A DNA stretch of 64,000 nucleotides, taken from the NCBI GenBank assembly GCA_037718865.1, contig JBBJMP010000027.1, forward strand, positions 1-64,000, written 5' to 3'. Position 1 is the stretch's first letter; each line of letters starts with the position of its first letter. Origin of the DNA: JADCRZ01 sp037718865 (GTDB taxonomy: Bacteria > Bacteroidota > Bacteroidia > Chitinophagales > Chitinophagaceae). A program made the translations under genes and the position numbers. The notes below the pieces were generated by a model. That model worked only from the letters and a program-made list of their open reading frames with translations. It did not search any database and was not told where the DNA came from. Positions 54,823-62,616 of the stretch are shown here, piece by piece.

Positions 54823-55479
54823 ATGAGAAAGATTCTTTTACCGCTCATGGCCATTTTATTATTTGTTTCCTGTCAAAAAGAAACGAAAACCAATGTTGAA
54901 AAAGAGAAAATTACTATTCCCTCAGTTACTATTTGTAAGCAAGTGTGGATGGCAAAGAATCTGGATGTTTCAAATTACAGGAACGGCGATGTTATACCAC
55001 AGGTAACAGACGCTGCAGCATGGGCGGGTCTTACAACCGGTGCCTGGTGTTATTATGAAAACAATGGTGCTAATGGTACCACGTATGGCAAGCTGTACAA
55101 TTGGTATGCTGTAAATGATGCCCGTGGCCTTGCGCCTGCAGGCTGGCATGTACCTTCAGATGCTGAATGGACGACATTAACAGATTGCCTGGGTGGTGAC
55201 CGTGTTGCAGGAGGCAAAATGAAAGAAACAGGCACTACACATTGGCAAACTCCCAATACAGGAGCTGACAATAGCAGCGGCTTTACAGGCCTTCCGGGTG
55301 GCAACCGTTTCTTCTTTGGTCCGTTCAACTTCATTGGCCTCTTCGGCTTCTGGTGGAGTTCTACCGAGGTCAATACACGGTTCGTCTGGAACCGGTACCT
55401 GTTATATAACGGTGCCGATGCATTCAGGGGCACCGACGGTAAGGCAAACGGTTTTTCTGTGCGTTGCGTCAGGGATTGA
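54823..55479 (+). CDS. DGR target: FISUMP-domain lipoprotein with variable C-terminus
   Basis: A 218-residue lipoprotein from the ATG at 54823. The signal and lipobox are MRKILLPLMAILLFVSC, so it is a surface or periplasmic lipoprotein. Residues about 40-218 are a Fibrobacter-succinogenes-major-paralogous-type domain, a relative of the C-type-lectin/FGE fold, with TYGKLYNWYAVNDARGLAP, GWHVPSDAEWTTL and a final VRCVRD. Residues 163-211 are the variable part, copied from the template repeat downstream with adenine-directed changes. The scaffold residues (WWSSTE, SVRCVRD) are kept. The expected job is ligand or surface binding, with diversification of the binding face. A longer frame from 54736 lacks a signal at its start. 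Confidence 0.88.
   Translation: MRKILLPLMAILLFVSCQKETKTNVEKEKITIPSVTICKQVWMAKNLDVSNYRNGDVIPQVTDAAAWAGLTTGAWCYYENNGANGTTYGKLYNWYAVNDARGLAPAGWHVPSDAEWTTLTDCLGGDRVAGGKMKETGTTHWQTPNTGADNSSGFTGLPGGNRFFFGPFNFIGLFGFWWSSTEVNTRFVWNRYLLYNGADAFRGTDGKANGFSVRCVRD
55286..55477 (+). repeat. DGR variable repeat (VR)
   Basis: The last 192 bp of the target gene match the template repeat at 56016-56207 with a constant offset of 730 and no gaps. I count 43 mismatches; 37 are at template adenines, changed to T, G or C. The mismatches lie between 55309 and 55455, while both ends (CAGGCCTTCCGGGTGGCAAC and GTGCGTTGCGTCAGGGATT) are identical. This is the defining DGR signature. Confidence 0.96.
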
Positions 55480-55499
55480 CCATTTGACTATTTATCCTT

Positions 55500-55516
55500 A
55501 TCCGCCTAAGGCGGAT
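55500..55516 (+). promoter_or_regulatory. Hairpin downstream of VR, possible homing structure
   Basis: ATCCGCC-TAA-GGCGGAT is a perfect 7-bp stem with a 3-base loop, 23 bases after the VR end. DGRs such as that of phage BPP-1 need a small hairpin or cruciform just after the VR; the position fits. Confidence 0.6.
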
Positions 55517-55550
55517 CGAATTTTGAAAAAATGGCTTTACATAGTGTGAG

Positions 55551-55874
55551 TTGCCGGTTTATAAAGCGAGCTACGATTTATTGCTGGAGATTTTTCAATT
55601 TACCAAAGAATTCAGTAAGGAATATAAGTACACCGGTGGTGAAAGTTTAAAAAAAGAGACCATAGAATTGCTTACGTTGATATTCAGGGCCAATAGCCGA
55701 ACGGATAAATTGCAGGTACTGCAGGAAGCCCGGGAGCGGATAGAAGTGATAAGGCTTTTTATACGGCTGATGAAAGACCTGCACCAGATAAATATAAAAA
55801 AATTTGTACAGGTAAATCAAAAAGTGGAAGAGGTATCGCGGCAATTGACAGGCTGGCAAAAGTCTTTAAAATAA
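55551..55874 (+). CDS. avd: Avd, DGR accessory four-helix-bundle protein
   Basis: A 107-residue protein with the pattern PVYKASYDLLLEIFQFTKEF, IELLTLIFRANSR, IEVIRLFIRLMKDLHQI and VEEVSRQLTGW, matching Avd/four-helix-bundle proteins encoded next to DGR reverse transcriptases. Avd binds the RT and the template RNA. No ATG is available: the frame begins after TAG at 55542-55544, and TTG at 55551 is the likely start. It lies between VR and TR, the standard gene order. Confidence 0.85.
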   Translation: MPVYKASYDLLLEIFQFTKEFSKEYKYTGGESLKKETIELLTLIFRANSRTDKLQVLQEARERIEVIRLFIRLMKDLHQINIKKFVQVNQKVEEVSRQLTGWQKSLK

Positions 55875-55891
55875 TAGTTTCCGGCCAGCGT

Positions 55892-55913
55892 CCTGTTTGT
55901 TATGGCAAACAGG
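55892..55913 (+). other. Stem-loop after avd
   Basis: CCTGTTTG and CAAACAGG form an 8-bp stem with a 6-base loop, 17 bases after the avd stop. There is no long T-run. In DGRs the avd 3' region and the TR leader can fold into the RNA bound by Avd and RT, so this could be part of that structure. Confidence 0.5.
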
Positions 55914-56015
55914 AGTGTGCCTTTTATATCCAGTAACCCGCTGCTGCTGTAAAGCCATTAAAACACAGGTTAATATGGTAGGCAACAGCTAAAACAAAAG
56001 CGGTTACTTCAATGG

Positions 56016-56207
56016 CAGGCCTTCCGGGTGGCAACCGTAACAACAATGGAACGTTCAACAACATTGGCAACAACGGCAACTGGTGGAGTTCTACCGAGAA
56101 CAATACAACAAACGCCTGGAACCTGAACCTGAACTATATCAATGCCAATGCAAACAGGAACAACGACAATAAGACATACGGTTTATCTGTGCGTTGCGTC
56201 AGGGATT
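56016..56207 (+). repeat. DGR template repeat (TR)
   Basis: A 192-bp repeat with many AAC/AAT triplets, whose adenines correspond to the variable positions of the target gene. It would be transcribed and reverse-transcribed, with mutation at adenines. An open frame through this region (starting at 56012) is a by-product and not a gene. It lies between avd and the RT gene. Confidence 0.95.
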
Positions 56208-56219
56208 TAACGGAAACGG

Positions 56220-56244
56220 CCCGCTGCATCAGGCAGCGGGTTTT
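56220..56244 (+). terminator. Terminator-like hairpin between TR and RT
   Basis: CCCGCTGC and GCAGCGGG form an 8-bp stem with a 5-base loop, followed by TTTT. It may set the 3' end of the TR transcript or uncouple it from the RT message. Confidence 0.65.
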
Positions 56245-56257
56245 CATTTTATAAAAA

Positions 56258-56795
56258 ATGCAAACTACTTTATTTAAGGAAGAGCCTGAACCAGATTTAT
56301 CATTGGAGTTGTTTGAAGCCTATTTTAACTGCCGCAAAAACAAATGCAATACCATCAATGCATTGGTTTTTGAAAAAACCTTGAGCATAACATTCAGTTA
56401 AAGGAAGAAATAACCGATGGTAGTTACAAGCCCCAGCGAAGCATTGCCTTTATTGTACACAAACCTGTAAAGCGGGAAATTTTTGCGGCCGATTTTAAAG
56501 ACCGGGTGGTGCATCATTACCTTATCAACAAACTCAACCCGCTTTGTGAAAAGGAATTTATTTACGACAGCTATGCCTGCCGGGCCGGCAAAGGAACCCA
56601 TTTTGGCATTCAACGGGTCAATGGGTTTATCAAATCCTGTTCGGATAATTATAGCAGGGATACCTGGATTTTAAAATTGGATATCCAGGGCTTTTTCATG
56701 CACATCCATAAAGGCCTTCTCTTTGAGCGGTTACAGTTTTTTTATTAACCAAAAATACTTCGCATCTGATAAGCCCCTCGCTGCCATCTTACCCC
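56258..56795 (+). pseudogene. DGR reverse transcriptase, frameshifted and truncated
   Basis: The gene starts MQTTLFKEEPEPDLSLELFE at 56258 and is open for 47 codons. It then shifts frame near 56380, continuing HNIQLKEEITDGSYKPQRS, FAADFKDRVVHHYLINKLNP, FIYDSYACRAGKGTHFGIQ and the motif A strand ILKLDIQGFFMHIHK. A second shift occurs at a run of seven T (56737-56743). It ends around ASDKPL at about 56795, with unrelated sequence after. The finger and motif A regions remain, but motif C (YxDD) and the thumb are absent, so it is inactive. Confidence 0.9.
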
Positions 56796-56930
56796 TAAGG
56801 GCAAGGAAAATTTATAGGCAAGTGACATCAGGGCAGGGAAGGGTATCCACAATGGCTAATTGGATATTTAATGTATTAATTGTAAATTGCTGAATACAAT
56901 ACCTCAGTTGATCAGACAATTAAAATAAAT

Positions 56931-57137
56931 ATGCCAGTAAAGTTTGAACCAGGGCAGAAGGTTCTTATTCGTAAGGATGATGATTGTATAAAAGGTATGG
57001 TTATTAGCTCGGATAATGAATATACCGTCGTACAATTTGAGGATCTGAATCATCCGACCGTCCTGGATGAAGTCGCCTTAAAGGATTTAGAACTTTGTGA
57101 AGATGATGATAATGAAGAAACAGATCCTAATCTCTGA
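56931..57137 (+). CDS. Small acidic hypothetical protein
   Basis: A 68-residue frame with an SH3-like or KOW-like beta pattern (FEPGQKVLIRKDDD, GMVISSDNEYTVVQFEDL) and a very acidic tail. No known family is recognised. It is the first intact frame after the RT remnant and precedes another small frame 15 bases later. Confidence 0.5.
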   Translation: MPVKFEPGQKVLIRKDDDCIKGMVISSDNEYTVVQFEDLNHPTVLDEVALKDLELCEDDDNEETDPNL

Positions 57138-57152
57138 ACCATATACCTTGAA

Positions 57153-57431
57153 ATGCCAGTTGAAAACACTTACTCAGATTATTGTTTCAATGTCCCTTTT
57201 GAAATTGAAGGGGATCCGGGTTATTTGTCCATACATCCGGAAATGACCCCTGCAGTACAAGGCTTGTCCCCAAGCGGGAGGTATTTCGTTTATTGCCTGC
57301 ACCCATAGGGTGGCACCTGCCACTTTATTATCGAGCAGGATGAAGATTGTCACTGGATATCTGAGTGTCTCCCACCCTTTATTCCTAACGAATTCGTTTC
57401 CTTCGTTGCGGATAAAATTAAACTCAGATAA
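57153..57431 (+). pseudogene. Small protein with in-frame TAG stop
   Basis: A 92-codon stretch from ATG at 57153 to TAA at 57429-57431 is interrupted by TAG at codon 52 (57306-57308). It reads YCFNVPFEIEGDPGYLSI before and CHFIIEQDEDCHWISECLPP after the stop, without loss of character, so the stop is probably recent. Function unknown. Confidence 0.5.
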
Positions 57432-57668
57432 GTGATTTTCTACCTAAAATTTGTGAAAGAGATCCTTTAATACGCAATCCTATTTAGCACTACGCGCCTC
57501 GAGATTATTTGAATTATTAACTTATTTAAGGCTATAGCCTCCGGCTATCAGGCAATCATCAATAGGTTCCCGTTAAAAGGTAAAAGCGCTTAAAACAAGC
57601 CTGTATTAGAGACAATGTAACTTAAAGAAATGTCTTAGAGAATATTTCTACCTTAACTGCAAGATAAT

Positions 57669-58781
57669 GACTACGAAAAAGAGTTTGAGAAAATATGGCG
57701 GGACCTGGGCAGGTCAGTCTTGGAAGCAAATATAAGTGACGTACCGGCCGACAGGCGTAAAAAAAAACACTCACCAAATTTGGGAAAGTCAGTATAAATA
57801 AAACCCATAGTTTTAGTAATGGTGCGAATGGTTTTCAAATAAGTCCTCATTTGCAGGAACTATTGGTGTATGCTGGCCAGATGGATTGTTATCAAAGATG
57901 CAATGAGGTGCTGGAAAAATTTATAGATATACAAGTGAGTACCTCCCAGGTTTATCTGGTAACAGATTGCTACGGCAAGTTAGCTGAAAAGGAAGTAAAT
58001 GTTTGCCGGTCGTTAGAACCGGTAAAGAAAGGCGAAGTGTTGTATGTGGAAGCAGACGGCTCTATGCTGTTAACCCGGGATGAAGGTTGGAAGGAAGTAA
58101 AAGTGGGCAGGATGTTTACGAGCGACTCTTGCATTGACCCTAACGGGAACTCAAGCTGGATAAGGCATTCACAATACGTAGCCCACCTGGGAAACCATAA
58201 GGATTTTACCAGCCATATGGATACGTTAATAGAGTCGTATGGCAGATTGGGGAAGCGATTGGTATTTATTGCTGATGGGGGAACATGGATAAAAAACTGG
58301 ATAGAAGATGCCTATCCGCTAGCCGTATCCATACTGGACTATTATCATGTTTGTGAACACCTGCATCAATTTGCCAATACTATTTTTACTGATGAAGCGA
58401 AGCTGAAAAAATGGACAGAAAAACAAAAAGAACTGTTATTACAAAGTAAAGTGACAGCGGTTATCAAAAACATAAAACGAAAAGATAGTGAAAGCCGGGA
58501 CGCACTATCACTGATTAATTATTATACCAGCAATGCTTATAGAATGGATTACCAATGCTATAAAAATACAGGTGCCGGTATAATAGGGTCGGGTGCAATA
58601 GAATCAGCACACAGAACAGTAGTGCAAAAGCGGATGAAACAATCGGGGCAAAGATGGACTAACAACGGCGCTCAAAATATGCTAAATCTAAGAGTGTTAT
58701 CAATGAATAAACAGTGGGGGAAAGTAGTAGAATTGATTAAAGAGGCCGCTTAAACGGATAGCGACAATTTTAAATGCACCC
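57669..58781 (+). mobile_element. ISKra4-type element, copy 1, 5'-truncated
   Basis: This copy matches copy 2 at an offset of 1,265 from 57669 to its right end at 58781 (21-bp terminal repeat at 58761-58781). The first 144 bp, including the left repeat and the start of orfA, are missing. The transposase part at 57851-58753 is identical to that of copy 2. Confidence 0.85.
57851..58753 (+). CDS. ISKra4-family transposase, catalytic part (copy 1)
   Basis: A 300-residue frame starting at TTG, with YVEADGSMLLTRDEGWKEVK (first Asp), VFIADGGTWIKNWIEDAYPL (second Asp) and GSGAIESAHRTVVQKRMKQSG (Glu), the ISKra4 DDE pattern. The orfA part is cut away upstream, so this copy probably cannot make a complete transposase. 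Confidence 0.82.
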   Translation: MQELLVYAGQMDCYQRCNEVLEKFIDIQVSTSQVYLVTDCYGKLAEKEVNVCRSLEPVKKGEVLYVEADGSMLLTRDEGWKEVKVGRMFTSDSCIDPNGNSSWIRHSQYVAHLGNHKDFTSHMDTLIESYGRLGKRLVFIADGGTWIKNWIEDAYPLAVSILDYYHVCEHLHQFANTIFTDEAKLKKWTEKQKELLLQSKVTAVIKNIKRKDSESRDALSLINYYTSNAYRMDYQCYKNTGAGIIGSGAIESAHRTVVQKRMKQSGQRWTNNGAQNMLNLRVLSMNKQWGKVVELIKEAA

Positions 58782-58789
58782 AAAAGGAA

Positions 58790-60046
58790 GGGTGCATTTA
58801 AAATTGTCGCATAAAAAAATGGCTAAATTTGGCAAACCAAATCTACCAACCCATGACGGAAGCCAATTTCATTGCCTTAGCGCAAAAGCGGTATGCAGAA
58901 TTACAAGCCTTAAATAAAATTGATAATTTTTACGACTACGAAAAAGAGTTTGAGAAAATATGGCGGGACCTGGGCAGGTCAGTCTTGGAAGCAAATATAA
59001 GTGACGTACCGGCCGACAGGCGTAAAAAAAAACACTCACCAAATTTGGGAAAGTCAGTATAAATAAAACCCATAGTTTTAGTAATGGTGCGAATGGTTTT
59101 CAAATAAGTCCTCATTTGCAGGAACTATTGGTGTATGCTGGCCAGATGGATTGTTATCAAAGATGCAATGAGGTGCTGGAAAAATTTATAGATATACAAG
59201 TGAGTACCTCCCAGGTTTATCTGGTAACAGATTGCTACGGCAAGTTAGCTGAAAAGGAAGTAAATGTTTGCCGGTCGTTAGAACCGGTAAAGAAAGGCGA
59301 AGTGTTGTATGTGGAAGCAGACGGCTCTATGCTGTTAACCCGGGATGAAGGTTGGAAGGAAGTAAAAGTGGGCAGGATGTTTACGAGCGACTCTTGCATT
59401 GACCCTAACGGGAACTCAAGCTGGATAAGGCATTCACAATACGTAGCCCACCTGGGAAACCATAAGGATTTTACCAGCCATATGGATACGTTAATAGAGT
59501 CGTATGGCAGATTGGGGAAGCGATTGGTATTTATTGCTGATGGGGGAACATGGATAAAAAACTGGATAGAAGATGCCTATCCGCTAGCCGTATCCATACT
59601 GGACTATTATCATGTTTGTGAACACCTGCATCAATTTGCCAATACTATTTTTACTGATGAAGCGAAGCTGAAAAAATGGACAGAAAAACAAAAAGAACTG
59701 TTATTACAAAGTAAAGTGACAGCGGTTATCAAAAACATAAAACGAAAAGATAGTGAAAGCCGGGACGCACTATCACTGATTAATTATTATACCAGCAATG
59801 CTTATAGAATGGATTACCAATGCTATAAAAATACAGGTGCCGGTATAATAGGGTCGGGTGCAATAGAATCAGCACACAGAACAGTAGTGCAAAAGCGGAT
59901 GAAACAATCGGGGCAAAGATGGACTAACAACGGCGCTCAAAATATGCTAAATCTAAGAGTGTTATCAATGAATAAACAGTGGGGGAAAGTAGTAGAATTG
60001 ATTAAAGAGGCCGCTTAAACGGATAGCGACAATTTTAAATGCACCC
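58790..60046 (+). mobile_element. ISKra4-type element, copy 2, complete
   Basis: A 1,257-bp element with 21-bp perfect terminal repeats (left 58790-58810, right 60026-60046). It is flanked by the 8-bp target duplication AAAAGGAA at 58782-58789 and 60047-60054. It abuts the right end of copy 1 with only that duplication between them. Confidence 0.92.
58853..60018 (+). CDS. ISKra4-family transposase, orfA-orfB joined by probable -1 frameshift
   Basis: orfA starts at the ATG at 58853 (MTEANFIALAQKRYAEL) and ends at 59062. orfB is open from before 59041 to 60018 and carries the DDE motifs. A run of nine A (59024-59032) near the end of orfA allows a slip of one base back, giving RRKKKTLTKFGKVSINKTHS, which leads straight into orfB. 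This would give about 388 residues. Frameshifting is inferred from the run and the smooth join. Confidence 0.8.
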
Positions 60047-60218
60047 AAAAGGAATTGTTTTTATCTGAAAAAATTATTAATTTTACATTAAGACAATTTC
60101 CAATCCACAGTTCCTACTTATAACCTTCTTTTTTGGTCTGCACCTGATTCAGACATTAAACATATCGTTTTCAAATCCGAATACCGGATGTTTGTTGTTC
60201 CTCATTAAAAGAAAATCC

Positions 60219-62195
60219 ATGAAAAGTTTTCTATTATTATTTTTATATTTTCTTTATTTTACCTCCCTCCTTGCACAGCCAACATTGGAATGGGCAAAAA
60301 GTATGGGTGGATCATCTTTTGAAGAAGGTCGATCTATAGCAATAGATGCTTTTGGAAATGTATACACTACAGGAATTTTCTTCGGTGCGGCAGATTTTGA
60401 CCCCGGCCCCGGGACAGCTTTTCTTACAGCTAATAATAATAGTGATGTTTTTATTTCCAAATTAGACGCTTCCGGGAATTTTGTATGGGCAAAACAAATT
60501 GGAGGTAATTCCGCGGTAGGTTATTCAATAGCGGTGGATGTTACCGGTAATGTGTACACTACAGGAGATTTTAACGGTATAGTAGATTTCGATCCCGGCC
60601 CCGGGACCTATGAACTTAACGGTATTTATGACATTTTTATTTCTAAATTAGACGCTTCCGGCAATTTTGTATGGGCAATAAATATGGGTGGAACTTCTGG
60701 TGATATTGGTAATTCTATAGCGGTTGATTCTACCGGTAGTGTGTATACCACGGGATATTTTCTTGGGACAGCCGATTTTGACCCCGGCCCCGGGACAGCT
60801 TTTCTTACAGCTAGTAATAATAATAGTGATGTTTTCGTTTCTAAATTAGACGCTTCCGGCAATTTTGTATGGGCAATAAATATGGGTGGAACTTCTGGTG
60901 ATATTGGTAATTCTATAGCGGTTGATTCTACCGGTAGTGTGTATACCACGGGATATTTTCTTGGGACAGCCGATTTTGACCCCGGCCCCGGGACAGCTTT
61001 TCTTACAGCTAGTAATAATAATAGTGATGTTTTCGTTTCTAAATTAGACGCTTCCGGCAATTTTGTGTGGGCAAAAAATATTGGTGGATCTGCTCCTGAT
61101 TATGCTTTTTCAATCGCAATAGATGCTTCCAGTAATGTATATACCACCGGTGTCTTTCAAGGTACAGCCGATTTCGACCCGGGCGCCGGAACCTTTAATC
61201 TTACTTCGGCTGGTGGGCCAGATATTTTCATTTCTAAATTAGATGTTTCAGGCGATTTTTTATGGGCAAAAAATATGGGTGGAACTTCGGCTGACTTCAG
61301 TTATTCCATAAAGATAGATGCCTCTGGAAATGTGTACACTACGGGATATTTTCTTGGGACAGCCGATTTTGACCCCGGCCCCGGGACAGTTAATCTAACG
61401 GGTAGTTTCGATATTTTCGTTTCCAAATTAGACGCTTCCGGGAATTTTGTATGGGCAATAAATATGGGTGGAACTTCTGGTGATATTGGTAATTCTATAG
61501 CGGTGGATACTTCTGGTTATGTATACGCCACGGGATATTTTGGAAATACAGCAGATTTTGACCCGGGACCCGGAATTTTCAATCTTACCTCTGATGGTAT
61601 TGACATCTTTGTAGTTAAATTGATGCAATCTCCTCTATTGCCTTTAACCATGCCTGGTCTTACGGCAAAGATGATAAACACCCGGGAGGTTCAATTGATT
61701 TGGCAAACTTCATCAGAACAAAATACCATACAGTTTGTTGTGGAACGCAGCGCAGATGGTACCAACTTTACACCAATCGGTACAGTTGCTGCCGCTGGAA
61801 ATAGTTCCTCTTTAAAATCGTATTCCTACTCCGATAATTTGACTTCCGTAAACGGTCAAGTATCAACTGTTTTCTACAGATTAAAAAATATCGATGCAGA
61901 TAGTAAATTTACATACAGCAAATCAGTAGCTATAAGATTACATTCTATAAAAAATAGCTTGCACATCTTCCCGAATCCGGTTAAGAATATGCTGTTTGTG
62001 AATGCAAGAGGGATCAATGAGACAGCAAATTTACTGATCACCGATGTTACAGGCAAAATAGTGAAGCGAGAGAAATTACAACAGAATGGAAGTACGTCCT
62101 TTTCCGTAGATGTTGAATCACTCCCCAAAGGCAAATATTATTTGATACTGCAGGGAAAAGAAAAAACTCAAGTGCAAAAGTTTGTGAGGCAATAA
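60219..62195 (+). CDS. SBBP-repeat beta-propeller protein with T9SS sorting domain
   Basis: A 658-residue secreted protein from the ATG at 60219 (MKSFLLLFLYFLYFTS signal). Residues about 25-480 contain repeated SBBP blades of the form GNSIAVDSTGSVYTTGYF and TADFDPGPGTAFLT, each near 66 residues. A fibronectin-like region follows (LIWQTSSEQNTIQFVVERS). The final 80 residues (LHIFPNPVKNMLFV, LPKGKYYLIL, KFVRQ) are a type A sorting domain of the type IX secretion system, so the protein is exported to the cell surface. An exact 198-bp tandem duplication lies inside. Confidence 0.85.
   Translation: MKSFLLLFLYFLYFTSLLAQPTLEWAKSMGGSSFEEGRSIAIDAFGNVYTTGIFFGAADFDPGPGTAFLTANNNSDVFISKLDASGNFVWAKQIGGNSAVGYSIAVDVTGNVYTTGDFNGIVDFDPGPGTYELNGIYDIFISKLDASGNFVWAINMGGTSGDIGNSIAVDSTGSVYTTGYFLGTADFDPGPGTAFLTASNNNSDVFVSKLDASGNFVWAINMGGTSGDIGNSIAVDSTGSVYTTGYFLGTADFDPGPGTAFLTASNNNSDVFVSKLDASGNFVWAKNIGGSAPDYAFSIAIDASSNVYTTGVFQGTADFDPGAGTFNLTSAGGPDIFISKLDVSGDFLWAKNMGGTSADFSYSIKIDASGNVYTTGYFLGTADFDPGPGTVNLTGSFDIFVSKLDASGNFVWAINMGGTSGDIGNSIAVDTSGYVYATGYFGNTADFDPGPGIFNLTSDGIDIFVVKLMQSPLLPLTMPGLTAKMINTREVQLIWQTSSEQNTIQFVVERSADGTNFTPIGTVAAAGNSSSLKSYSYSDNLTSVNGQVSTVFYRLKNIDADSKFTYSKSVAIRLHSIKNSLHIFPNPVKNMLFVNARGINETANLLITDVTGKIVKREKLQQNGSTSFSVDVESLPKGKYYLILQGKEKTQVQKFVRQ
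60651..61046 (+). repeat. Exact 198-bp tandem duplication inside the SBBP gene
   Basis: 60651-60848 and 60849-61046 appear identical and encode the same 66-residue propeller blade twice. The frame is kept. Exact identity indicates a recent expansion by slippage or recombination. Confidence 0.85.
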
Positions 62196-62616
62196 CTTTT
62201 GACCATGCGCGGTTGTTGCATAAAGAGGAATGCGATATCAAAAGATGAACAATTTTTATGCATTATTTTTTAATTCGAAAACGAATGAGTTTACCCTTAT
62301 AAAGCCGCTATAGCTTGTACGGTGATCAAACGCCTTCTTTAAAGTAAATCACTCCGGAATCAGGAACCACTGCTCATTTTTTTTATTAAGTACCGTACAA
62401 TACTAATATCACAACAATATACCGCGCACATCAACGCATTGCTCCTTTGCTGTCTTCTTCTGCGTTAATGAGATTCTTTTACTCGATTTTTGCACAGATG
62501 ATAATCAAACTTTTTTATGGCACTGAGTAATGCACTATTTATTTGGGCGGGTTGTTTTTCAAGCAGACGCAAACGCAAATATGAGTAAGAAGAATTGCTT
62601 GTTCCCATGTGACCTA
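62196..62616. other. Intergenic region, nothing recognised
   Basis: AT-rich, with no open frame of note, RNA gene or clear hairpin. A decayed end of another element cannot be excluded. Confidence 0.4.

Noticed and set aside
56012..56254. An 80-residue asparagine-rich open frame
   Set aside because: It is a read-through of the DGR template repeat, not a protein gene; its composition comes from the AAC-rich template.
58819..58915. ATG at 58819 as the start of the ISKra4 orfA
   Set aside because: That ATG is in a different frame that soon closes. The ATG at 58853 is in the frame of orfA.
60626..61060. A 144-residue minus-strand frame opposite the SBBP gene
   Set aside because: It mirrors the duplicated propeller blades on the coding strand and has no independent support.
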